Source: Myxococcales bacterium (GTDB lineage Bacteria; Myxococcota_A; Polyangia; Fen-1088). From it: a DNA stretch of 6,953 nucleotides. The stretch's first letter is position 1; each line of letters begins with the position of its first letter. The DNA lies in assembly GCA_003161835.1 (NCBI GenBank), contig PMNO01000673.1, positions 1,403 to 8,355 of the forward strand. Reading direction: 5' to 3'. The position numbers were made by a program, and so were the translations under genes. The notes under the pieces are model-generated. The model did no database searches and was not told where the DNA came from. It worked only from the letters and a program-made list of their open reading frames with translations. Positions 1 to 5,608 of this stretch are shown here, one piece after another.

Positions 1-831
1 TTCTCGGTCAGCTTCACGATGACGTCGGCGATGAGCAAGATCTTCACCGGCTCCGATTTCAACCCGCCCATCCCGTTTTCGCGCTCAATCAAGGTCTTCG
101 TTCCGCAACAGTACGTGGACGGCACCGAATCGCCGTTCATGGTGTCATCGGACGGCTTTTACGGTGGGCTGCAGACCGTGGTTCAGAATCTGGCCGACGA
201 CCCCAACCCCGATCATCACGTTCCCCCGCTCGTGATCATTGGCATCCAGAACGGGCCGGACGGCGACCACGCCACCAGCGAGCGCAGCCTCGAATACGAC
301 ACGGTGTCCGATCGCTATTGGCGGTTCGTGACCACCGAGGTCATACCCGCGGTGCTGGCGAACGCCGCCCTCAAGGCCAAGTTCCCCAATTTCAAGCTCA
401 CGAGCGATCCCAATGGACGCGGCGGCTACGGTTGCAGCTCGGGCGGCCCGGCGGTCATGGGTCTGGCCTGGTTCGGCGACTTCAACCGCGTCTTTTCATT
501 CTCCGGATCGCTGGTCGCGATTCAGCCGACCACCGATCATCCCTTCGGCGCGTGGGAGTACGCCGCGATGATCACGGCCGCCCCCTTCCGCCCTGACCTG
601 CGCGTCTTCCTGGAGGTCGGCGAGCACGACAATCGCTACACCGAGCCCGAGGCCAACCACAGCAACTGGGTCATCTCCAATCGTGCGGTGGCGGCCGCGC
701 TGATGGCCAAGGGCAATCACTATCGCCTGGTCTTCGCGAAGGGCGCCGGTCACTGCGACAACAACGCCCGGAATGAGGTGATGCCCGATGGGTTGATCTG
801 GCTCTGGCGCGGGTATCAGGCGTCGAAGTAA
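1..831 (+). CDS. Fes/esterase-D-like alpha/beta-hydrolase, 5' end cut off by the window
   Basis: The reading frame is open from base 1 and ends at TAA 829-831. The first ATG (19) is internal, because the segment before it still aligns with residues 157-170 of the paralogue at 4235-5449. Numbering from that ATG gives 270 residues. The nucleophile elbow is GCSSG (a GxSxG motif; Ser140, codon 436-438). The likely acid is Asp204 in EVGEHDN and the likely His is His245 in GAGHCD, so a full Ser-Asp-His triad is visible in the expected order. Blocks shared exactly with the paralogue include EYDTVSD, GLAWFGDF, GAWEY, FLEV and WLWRGY. The family (Pfam Esterase/COG2382, CE1-like) hydrolyses ester bonds of siderophores, feruloyl or acetyl esters, or S-formylglutathione; the substrate here is unknown. 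Export is plausible, since the paralogue is a lipoprotein, but the N-terminus is out of view. The next gene starts 144 nt downstream on the same strand. Confidence 0.88.
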   Translation, partial: FSVSFTMTSAMSKIFTGSDFNPPIPFSRSIKVFVPQQYVDGTESPFMVSSDGFYGGLQTVVQNLADDPNPDHHVPPLVIIGIQNGPDGDHATSERSLEYDTVSDRYWRFVTTEVIPAVLANAALKAKFPNFKLTSDPNGRGGYGCSSGGPAVMGLAWFGDFNRVFSFSGSLVAIQPTTDHPFGAWEYAAMITAAPFRPDLRVFLEVGEHDNRYTEPEANHSNWVISNRAVAAALMAKGNHYRLVFAKGAGHCDNNARNEVMPDGLIWLWRGYQASK

Positions 832-869
832 GGCAACGGGGGCTCGCACGCGGGCTCGTATGGAACCTG

Positions 870-883
870 GTCGCCGCGGCGAC
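870..883. repeat. Perfect 14-bp GC palindrome between the esterase and DUF1579-like genes
   Basis: GTCGCCG is followed directly by its reverse complement CGGCGAC, about 40 nt after the esterase stop and about 90 nt before the next start. It could form a 5-bp hairpin with a CGCG loop or be a protein-binding dyad. There is no T-tract, so it is not a typical intrinsic terminator. A GGGCTCG direct repeat (840-846 and 852-858) lies just upstream. A chance origin is possible in such GC-rich DNA. Confidence 0.35.
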
Positions 884-975
884 ACTTGCGCTCGGGATGT
901 ATATCGGTTCGTATCCTGCCTGGCGCGGCTCTTGTCGGCGTGCCGAATGGAACAACCCATCTTGAGGAGGAACGC

Positions 976-1536
976 ATGCGCTTGATCAAGCACTTGACCA
1001 CGACGACATTCTTACTGACCGCCCTGGTAGGCATGGCCCCGGCAAAGGCGGAGGAGCCCCCCGCGCCCCCCAGCAAGCCACCCGTCGAGAACGATGGCCT
1101 CAAGATGTTCGTCGGCAGCTGGACCTGCGAGGGCACGGCGAACCTGGGACCGGGCAAGACCGTGAAGGTCAAAGCCACCGCCAAGGTCAAGAACGAACTG
1201 GGCGGCTTCTGGCAGAGCTTCGTCTACACCGAAAAGAAGACCAAGGACTATCCCATGGCCATCACGGCGATCGGGACCTGGGGCTGGGAGGCACAATCCA
1301 AGAAGTTCGTTCGTGGCGAGTTTCAGTCGAGCGGCGGCTATACCACCGGCACGAGCACGGGCTGGTCGGGTGACTCGTTGACCTGGGATCTCGAGACTTC
1401 GAACTTCATGGGCAAGATGAGCGCCAAGCACACTTTCACGAAGAAGAGTGACAAGGAGTTCGTTCACAAGCTCGACGCCAAGATGCCGGCCAGCCCCGGC
1501 CCCATGACCATCTTCGAGGTCACCTGCAAGAAGTAG
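976..1536 (+). CDS. Exported small protein, DUF1579-like (lipocalin-type fold likely)
   Basis: The protein has 186 residues. The ATG at 976 is chosen because a strong Shine-Dalgarno (GAGGAGG, 964-970) sits 5 nt upstream and a signal peptide begins right there. The frame is open back to a TTG at 886, but that stretch has no signal and no SD. The signal peptide has a basic start (MRLIKH), a hydrophobic core (FLLTALVGM) and an AKA cleavage site at about residue 25. A short Pro-rich spacer follows, then the domain, starting with LKMFVGSWTCEGTA and carrying GGFW and GTWGWEA further on. That pattern, a GxW near the start with later repeated beta-strand-like segments, resembles DUF1579, whose members have no established reaction. 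Two Cys, in SWTCEG and near the C-terminus (VTCKK), could form a disulphide in the periplasm. The gene may be co-transcribed with the upstream esterase (144-nt gap). The family call is from memory of the pattern and is moderately sure; the signal peptide is clear. Confidence 0.85.
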   Translation: MRLIKHLTTTTFLLTALVGMAPAKAEEPPAPPSKPPVENDGLKMFVGSWTCEGTANLGPGKTVKVKATAKVKNELGGFWQSFVYTEKKTKDYPMAITAIGTWGWEAQSKKFVRGEFQSSGGYTTGTSTGWSGDSLTWDLETSNFMGKMSAKHTFTKKSDKEFVHKLDAKMPASPGPMTIFEVTCKK

Positions 1537-1558
1537 CGCTCGCGCTTCACCGGAACCC

Positions 1559-1611
1559 TGGCCCGGACCGAGCTCGCTCAAAGCAACAGCGACGAGATCG
1601 GCTCCGGGCCA
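1559..1611. terminator. Long hairpin between convergent genes, probable bidirectional terminator
   Basis: TGGCCCGGA (1559-1567) pairs perfectly with TCCGGGCCA (1603-1611). After a one-base bulge (1602), 1568-1576 pairs with 1593-1601 in eight of nine positions, the exception being G1572/A1597. This gives 17 base pairs around a 16-nt loop (1577-1592). It starts 22 nt after the stop of the plus-strand gene and ends 26 nt from the stop of the minus-strand porin gene, the expected place for a shared terminator. No U-tract follows on either strand, as is often the case in high-GC genomes. Confidence 0.6.
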
Positions 1612-1636
1612 CGCGGTCATGTACCGCAGTTCAGAA

Positions 1637-2995
1637 CTAGAAGAAGATCGCCTGGGCGCCGAGCTGGACGGAGTTGGCCGTCACCCCGGTGCCAGGGAGT
1701 TTCGTGTGATCGTAGGTGGCGACCACTCGAAGGGCCGGGCCCTTGACGAGGTAGCTGAGGCCCACGTCGAGATTCCAAGCCTTCTGCGAGCTGACCGTAT
1801 TGGCCCACTGGTAACGCACCATGGGCTGAATGTGGCCTGGCCCGATCAGGTCGGTGGCGATCGCGCCTAGCAGGTAGAACGAATCCTTGGTCGCACCCGG
1901 GCTCATGTCGCTGACCGTGAAGTGATAGTAGGCCCCTTCACCCGTGACCCAGCCCCCGCCGAGCTTGTATTCCGCCAAGATGTCCGCGTTCACCTCGCTG
2001 TAGTCCTTGTCGTCGAGGACCAACCCCATCGTGGCGGGGGCAACCGGCGTCGCCCGCGCCAGGCTTCCATGCTTCTGGAACTGCCCGCCCACCCCGATGG
2101 CCAGCACGTCCTTGTCGCCAAAGTAGGTCGAGTTTCCCCAGAATCCAGGCTCGGTGCCGATGATCGCGAGGTTCAGGCGCCCTGAAAACAGGGGGCTGCT
2201 CGTCGCATCGCCGTTGTCGAAGGCACCCACCAGGTACTTGAATTGCCCGCCGTTGACCTGCCCCCACACCACGGCCCCAGTGTTGCGGCCCGCCGGGCCT
2301 TCCTTGGGAGCGGCGACCTGCAAGGCGCTGCCCACGGACAAGAAACCCGGATAGTTCCAGGGGATCATGAAGAAGGGACCGGCGAAGTTCGAGCGATCGA
2401 CGGGCACCAACAGCTGACCCACCCACAGGTGGAAGGGCTCGGCGAGATCGAATGAAATGATCGCGTCCATGATGCCGGCCGTGCCGTGGAGGAGATTGGC
2501 GTTCAGGTTCAGGGTGACGCCCACGTTCTGGTGAACCTTCCCGCCGGCGTGAAGCTCGATGTACGAGGTGTCCATGTGCCAGTCGCCGAGGTCCTTCGGA
2601 TCGGTCGCGCTCTGAAACACCGAGCCCGCTCGAACCCACGCGCCGACATCGATGGGAGGCAGGGCCTCTGGTCGCGTCGCTGGCATGGTTTCCGCAGCCG
2701 TCGGGGGCTTGGTCGCGGCCTCGACCGCGGAGGGCGGCGCGGCGGCCGGCGGCAACGGAGCCGGAGGAGGCGGCGGCATATCACCCATGGGCGCCGGGGG
2801 CGGCGGCATCTCGCCCGCGGGCGGTGCCGCGGGAGTTTGGGCCTGGGCGGCCACCGAAGGAACCAGGAGCAACAAGGCCAGAAGGAGCGTCGAGCGCTTC
2901 CCACGAGATTTCACGGCCGACTGTCGGTCTGTACACCCCCTCATCGTGCTGCGCGCACCGTTGTGTTGAAAAGACGCAGTCGTTGGCTCTCGCAT
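1637..2995 (-). CDS. Outer-membrane beta-barrel porin with proline-rich N-terminal segment
   Basis: This is a 452-residue outer-membrane protein. I choose the ATG at 2995 because AGGAGG (complement of 3000-3005) lies 4 nt before it. The frame runs back to a TTG at 3034 without an SD. A later ATG at 2944 would give a more usual signal-peptide length but also lacks an SD. The signal peptide has a long basic n-region, then STLLLALLLLVPS and an AQA cleavage site at about residues 50-52. Residues 54-117 are Pro/Ala-rich, with runs of four and five prolines, and probably span the periplasm or bind peptidoglycan. The rest looks like alternating amphipathic strands: a segment with WVGQLLVPVDRSNFAG and PWNYPGF recalls the phosphate-selective porin O/P type, and the protein ends in ...QAIFF with the terminal Phe typical of barrel proteins. 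It is likely a diffusion channel, solute unknown. It converges with the DUF1579-like gene and is preceded by a long non-coding region. Confidence 0.85.
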   Translation of the reverse strand: MREPTTASFQHNGARSTMRGCTDRQSAVKSRGKRSTLLLALLLLVPSVAAQAQTPAAPPAGEMPPPPAPMGDMPPPPPAPLPPAAAPPSAVEAATKPPTAAETMPATRPEALPPIDVGAWVRAGSVFQSATDPKDLGDWHMDTSYIELHAGGKVHQNVGVTLNLNANLLHGTAGIMDAIISFDLAEPFHLWVGQLLVPVDRSNFAGPFFMIPWNYPGFLSVGSALQVAAPKEGPAGRNTGAVVWGQVNGGQFKYLVGAFDNGDATSSPLFSGRLNLAIIGTEPGFWGNSTYFGDKDVLAIGVGGQFQKHGSLARATPVAPATMGLVLDDKDYSEVNADILAEYKLGGGWVTGEGAYYHFTVSDMSPGATKDSFYLLGAIATDLIGPGHIQPMVRYQWANTVSSQKAWNLDVGLSYLVKGPALRVVATYDHTKLPGTGVTANSVQLGAQAIFF

Positions 2996-2999
2996 CTGA

Positions 3000-3005
3000 C
3001 CTCCT
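3000..3005 (-). promoter_or_regulatory. Shine-Dalgarno that fixes the porin start
   Basis: AGGAGG, read on the minus strand, lies 4 nt upstream of the ATG at 2995. It is the only good ribosome-binding site near the three possible starts of the porin frame (TTG 3034, ATG 2995, ATG 2944). The leader before it is A-rich on the mRNA strand (3006-3034), consistent with an unstructured, efficient initiation region. Confidence 0.7.
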
Positions 3006-3112
3006 ATTTGTTGGTTCGCTTTTTTCTTTAACAACGCGACGGACCGGTTGGCAGCCAGCCATTTGCCGCAGGATTTTTCGCCGTTACTTGAGACCGCGGC
3101 GGCCGAATCGGG

Positions 3113-3141
3113 TTATTGCAGATTCTTTCTTTGAAGGTCAA
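3113..3141 (-). promoter_or_regulatory. Possible sigma-70-type promoter of the porin gene
   Basis: On the minus strand, TTGACC (complement of 3136-3141) is a good -35 match. A weak -10 follows: TGCAAT (complement of 3115-3120) with a 15-nt spacer, or CAATAA (complement of 3113-3118) with a 17-nt spacer. This would leave a leader of roughly 110 nt before the porin start. The placement in the AT-richer stretch is sensible, but the -10 is poor and this is only a candidate. Confidence 0.3.
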
Positions 3142-3204
3142 CAAGCGAACGTCGACAATCGTCCACATTCATTCAATTGGAAGCACCACGCAGCGAAAAG
3201 CAGG

Positions 3205-3223
3205 ACATTGATTGCGTCAATGT
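3205..3223. promoter_or_regulatory. Operator-like 19-bp inverted repeat upstream of the porin
   Basis: ACATTGA (3205-3211) and TCAATGT (3217-3223) are perfect 7-bp inverted arms separated by TTGCG. The size and AT-rich arms resemble the binding site of a dimeric helix-turn-helix regulator. It lies about 65 bp upstream of the candidate -35 of the porin gene, a position that fits an activator or a distal operator. A second small dyad, CGAAA-TG-TTTCG (3272-3283), is about 50 bp further upstream. No regulator gene is in the window. Confidence 0.4.
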
Positions 3224-3385
3224 TGCCGTTGAAGCGACCGGCGTGTTTCGGGGTCATAAACGAAAAGCTTCCGAAATGTTTCGTATCGGATATCGATCTG
3301 GAAACACAACGTTTTTGAGGCGTCACGCGCGCGGGGAGGGCGCTTGGCGACGAGGTTCTGCACCGATCTTCATCGGGAGATCATC

Positions 3386-3413
3386 GCGGGGTGCGGGGTG
3401 CGGGGACATCGGG
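3386..3413 (+). repeat. Tandem 7-bp GCGGGGT repeat forming a G-quadruplex motif
   Basis: Three tandem copies of GCGGGGT (the last ending in A) occupy 3386-3406, and a further GGG follows at 3411-3413. Together they give four G-runs (3388-3391, 3395-3398, 3402-3405, 3411-3413) with loops of 3, 3 and 5 nt, which meets the usual G-quadruplex rule on the plus strand. It is in non-coding DNA, so codon bias does not explain it. Function is unknown. Confidence 0.6.
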
Positions 3414-3438
3414 CGGCAGCCTCGAGCGCCAGGCCCGT

Positions 3439-3479
3439 TGTCGGCCGGGTGAGTCCACTCCGCCGACACGTCAATGACG
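3439..3479. repeat. Strong hairpin followed directly by a second small dyad
   Basis: TGTCGGC (3439-3445) pairs with GCCGACA (3462-3468). Inside it, after a C/C mismatch, GGGTG pairs with CACTC (one G-T wobble) around an AGTC tetraloop, for 12 pairs in 30 nt. Immediately after comes CGTCA-A-TGACG (3469-3479), a perfect 5-bp dyad. A GGAGG sequence (3479-3483) and an ATG (3488) follow on the plus strand, but only a 10-codon frame is open there. It may be a terminator, a transposon-end relic or a leader structure of a lost gene. There is no T-tract. Confidence 0.45.
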
Positions 3480-3501
3480 GAGGATTAATGTTCCAAATGC
3501 T

Positions 3502-3908
3502 TCAATGCCTGCGGCAATGAACAGCTATCGCAATTGTTCGTTTGTCGTTAATTGCTAAATTCGCGCGCACAAGATTAGTCGCCAAGTTGAAGAAGGGGCG
3601 ACAGGCTTTGGGGTGATCTCGAGGCAACGCCCAGCGACACCGATGCGTTCGGCCTTGGCCGTTGAGCGTGCCTGGATCACCCAGTTGTCGGCAGGATCTT
3701 CGGGCAGCCAGTTTCCGGCGGGTCCGACCTCCGGCACGAACGTTTCGCAAGTGCTCCCGGGCGATCACGCCCAGGAGCTCCTGCCACGGATGATGGTGGA
3801 TACGATCTCGGTCGGCCCATCAAACGCCGCGTCGATCGCGCGGCCCGGCGATCCGGAAGGAGTAAGGAACGCGCTCAACCAGACGTTGGCATCGAAGACA
3901 ACCCTCAT
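3502..3908 (-). pseudogene. Decayed PIN-domain toxin (VapC-like) relic
   Basis: From the ATG at 3908 the minus strand encodes a typical PIN-domain start, MRVVFDANVWLSAFL (Asp6 being the first metal-binding acid). The frame continues through SGSPGRAIDAAFDG and EIVST, then hits TGA at 3765-3767 after 47 codons. The sense resumes in another frame with ELLGVIAREHLRNV (near 3780-3740), matching the usual EL..VL helix. It then shifts back to the first frame with PEDPADNWVIQA (near 3700-3665), the D-P-x-D block of PIN proteins. After that comes GVAGRCLEI where a VTGDxDL motif is expected, so the last conserved acid is lost. The middle is also shorter than in intact members. PIN toxins are Mg2+-dependent RNases, usually paired with an antitoxin encoded just upstream, as seems to be the case here. 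Nothing functional is expected. The 3' limit is uncertain (3502-3555). Recognition is by motif only. Confidence 0.6.
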
Positions 3909-4123
3909 ACCCGGCCGCGGGCGTAGGCCACAGCTTCGAGGGCGATCCGGTCGGCTTCATCCTCGTTCGGGATGATCGGAGGCAGAGCCGAGTAGCCGCG
4001 CTAAAGTCGCAGCGCTTCCTCCCGAGACCCTTTCTTGCTCCTGCCTTCGCGGAGGAGGGTCGCAAACTGAAACAGCAGCTCGCGTGCGTGCAGCTCCGAA
4101 TGGGAGCGGTCAAAGAGGCATTG
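3905..4123 (-). pseudogene. Probable relic of the cognate antitoxin gene
   Basis: On the minus strand, a frame ending in TGA (3905-3907) overlaps the PIN start as ATGA, the four-base overlap typical of toxin-antitoxin operons. Upstream of that stop the frame reads plausible helical protein: ELLFQFATLLREG and KKGSREEALRL, then an in-frame TAG (4001-4003), then RGYSALPPIIPNEDEADRIA and LEAVAYARGRV. The sequence on both sides of the TAG looks like one polypeptide, and no start codon or ribosome site is evident further 5', so the gene seems broken and truncated. I do not recognise a named antitoxin family; the assignment rests on position, overlap and coding-like composition. The 5' limit is arbitrary. 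Confidence 0.4.
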
Positions 4124-4160
4124 GAGCGGCGGTACCCGCGCACTCCGGCCATAGCAGGCA

Positions 4161-4183
4161 CGCCGCCGATCTCGTCGGCGGCG
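4161..4183 (-). terminator. Candidate terminator hairpin after the lipoprotein esterase
   Basis: CGCCGCCGA (4161-4169) and TCGGCGGCG (4175-4183) are perfect 9-bp inverted arms around a 5-nt loop. The hairpin lies about 50 nt past the stop of the minus-strand esterase. There is no following U-tract, so the call rests on stem strength and position. Confidence 0.45.
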
Positions 4184-4234
4184 GTCCCGCGGTAGGGCTG
4201 CGCGTCTGGCTCGAAAACGTCTTGGGTCAGGGCA

Positions 4235-5449
4235 CTATTTCGGATAGCCGCGCCAGAGCCATTCCATCGCCTGGGGCATGGTTTGACCTCGGACGCCCCC
4301 ATCCACGTGCCCGGCGCCGATCGCGTAGACGAAGCGATAGTGGTAGCCCTTGGCCTTCAGCGCCGCCGCCAGGTTCATGTTTCCCAGAGCCCAGTTGCGA
4401 TATGAGGCGGCCGTTTCGTTGGCTCCGTTGTCCATCGAGCCGACCTCCAGGAAGATGCGCAGCGGCCGCACATCACTCTTGGGAATCAGATTCTCGCCGT
4501 ATTCCCAGGCGCCGTGCGGGTACATGGTGCTCGACTTCAGGTTCACGAACGTTCCCGAATAGGTCAGAAGCCGCGTAAAGTCGCCGAACCAGGCCAACCC
4601 CATGGCCGCTGGCGCGCCGGAGCTGCCTCCCATTGCGCCGCGCCCCTGCGGATCGGTGGTGATCTTTATCTTGTAGTCCATCTCGACCTTGGGCAGCACC
4701 TCTTCACTCACGAAGTGGTAATACACATCCGAGACCGTGTCGTACTCTCCGCTTCGGTCGGTTCCGGGGTTGATCAACACCCCCAACATCATGGGGATCT
4801 TCTTGGCGGCGATGAGATTGTCCATCACGTTCATCACTTCATTGCCGTATTGCGTGCCGTCTTGCACGACCATGACCGGCGCCGGGGTGTTGTCGACGTA
4901 ACCGACAGGAATGTAGACCTGAACCGTGCGCGAGCCCCCCGGGTAGTACTTGCTGCCCACGTTCGACATCGTGAAGGTCATCCGGCGGCCCTTGGCCACC
5001 CCCGCCATCACGCCGAACTCGGGAGCGGCCTTGAAAGGTGAGCTGATCATGTAGTCGCCGTCGTCCGCGGTGCCTGGATCCGAAGCCAGGCTACCTGCCG
5101 AGCCACCGCCCCCCGGACGGCCGGCCGCGCCGCTCGTCCCGGCGGTTGGGACGCCTGAACCCGCGCCCCCCTGAGTGCCTCCAGTTCCCCCCCCCACAGG
5201 TGTGGTCCCGCCGGTGTCCGCGCCGCCAGTACCAGGGGCGCCGCCGGTGCTCGCGCCGCCGGTTCCGAGCACGCCACCGGTTCCGAGTGCGCCTCCCGTC
5301 CCGGCTCCGCCGGTGGCGTTCGCGGCGCCGCCCGTGGCGGAACGACCTCCGGAACCCGCTACGGTGGCTCCATCATTGGAGCTCGGGCTGCACGATGCGG
5401 CACCCACAGCAAGAAGTACGAGGGCAGGCAAGGTCTTGGTCATCAACAT
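4235..5449 (-). CDS. Lipoprotein Fes/esterase-D-like alpha/beta-hydrolase with Gly/Thr-rich linker
   Basis: The protein has 404 residues. The ATG at 5449 has GGAGGA (complement of 5457-5462) 7 nt upstream; an in-frame ATG at 5443 is less well placed. The N-terminus is a lipoprotein signal (LPALVLLAVGAAS) with Cys20 as the lipidation residue, the Ala at -3 being slightly atypical. Residues about 33-117 are low-complexity Gly/Thr/Ala repeats of GTGGA type, a tether common in myxobacterial surface lipoproteins. The catalytic domain runs from about 150 to 404. The nucleophile is Ser276 in GGSSG, the acid probably Asp340 in EVGSMDN, the base His381 in GAGHVDGG. Family members cleave siderophore, feruloyl, acetyl or similar esters; the substrate is not deducible. 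It would act at the outer membrane or in the periplasm. It is a close paralogue of the gene at 1-831, on the opposite strand. The MFS gene lies 159 nt upstream in the same direction, so co-transcription or an own promoter are both possible. Confidence 0.9.
   Translation of the reverse strand: MLMTKTLPALVLLAVGAASCSPSSNDGATVAGSGGRSATGGAANATGGAGTGGALGTGGVLGTGGASTGGAPGTGGADTGGTTPVGGGTGGTQGGAGSGVPTAGTSGAAGRPGGGGSAGSLASDPGTADDGDYMISSPFKAAPEFGVMAGVAKGRRMTFTMSNVGSKYYPGGSRTVQVYIPVGYVDNTPAPVMVVQDGTQYGNEVMNVMDNLIAAKKIPMMLGVLINPGTDRSGEYDTVSDVYYHFVSEEVLPKVEMDYKIKITTDPQGRGAMGGSSGAPAAMGLAWFGDFTRLLTYSGTFVNLKSSTMYPHGAWEYGENLIPKSDVRPLRIFLEVGSMDNGANETAASYRNWALGNMNLAAALKAKGYHYRFVYAIGAGHVDGGVRGQTMPQAMEWLWRGYPK
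5099..5338 (-). repeat. Low-complexity Gly/Thr/Ala repeat within the lipoprotein gene
   Basis: This part of the esterase gene encodes about 80 residues, nearly all Gly, Thr, Ala and Ser, in imperfect units such as GTGGA, GTGGV and STGGA with a 4- to 6-residue period. At DNA level it is a degenerate array of GCCGCCGGT-like units, prone to slippage and length change. It separates the lipidated Cys20 from the catalytic domain. Proline-rich translation of the opposite strand is only a shadow. Confidence 0.8.
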
Positions 5450-5551
5450 CGTCTAATCCTCCGGATGAGAGTGGGGGCAATCTACGCCTGGCGGCGATGC
5501 CCAGCCACGGGGGTACCACCACCGCAGTGTCGACCGGCTCGAATTTCAGCT

Positions 5552-5585
5552 CAGCCCGGGGTGATACCACGCAGTCCGGGGGCTG
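5552..5585 (-). terminator. Weak hairpin after the MFS gene
   Basis: CAGCCC (5552-5557) pairs with GGGCTG (5580-5585), followed inward by a 2x2 internal loop and two more G-C pairs. It starts 24 nt past the MFS stop and about 100 nt before the esterase start. If it works, the two genes are separate transcripts. The loop is large and no U-tract follows, so support is thin. Confidence 0.2.
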
Positions 5586-5608
5586 GATCTCCCAAAGGTG
5601 TCGCGCGG

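Larger units (their letters stand above)
3006..4234. other. 1.2-kb stretch without an intact gene
   Basis: Between the porin and the lipoprotein esterase no reading frame looks like a complete gene. The part from about 3010 to 3330, and again 3485-3600, is visibly richer in A and T than the flanking genes and holds the porin leader and dyads. The part from 3340 to 3480 is very GC-rich and holds the G-quadruplex motif and the hairpin. From about 3502 to 4123 lies the broken toxin-antitoxin pair. From 4124 to 4234 I see only the hairpin at 4161-4183. Confidence 0.7.

Noticed and set aside
886..975. 30-codon N-terminal extension of the DUF1579-like gene from a TTG
   Set aside because: It has no ribosome site and would bury the evident signal peptide. 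The ATG at 976 has a strong Shine-Dalgarno.
1938..2639. 233-residue minus-strand frame within the porin gene
   Set aside because: It is an Arg/Gly/Pro-rich shadow of the porin reading frame with no signal or domain.
3049..3070. Sigma-54-like TGGCAG...TTTGC on the plus strand
   Set aside because: The GG-to-GC spacing is about 12 nt where sigma-54 promoters need 10, and it points away from the porin with no intact gene downstream.
3386..3413. Short tandem repeat considered as a CRISPR-like array
   Set aside because: The units are 7 bp with no spacers, so it cannot be a CRISPR array.
3613..3975. 120-residue plus-strand frame
   Set aside because: It is antisense to the PIN-domain relic, with no ribosome site and no recognisable motif.
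3820..4302. 160-residue minus-strand frame across the esterase 3' end and the non-coding region
   Set aside because: It overlaps the end of the lipoprotein esterase in another frame and shows no recognisable features. The neighbouring frame carries the more protein-like antitoxin relic.
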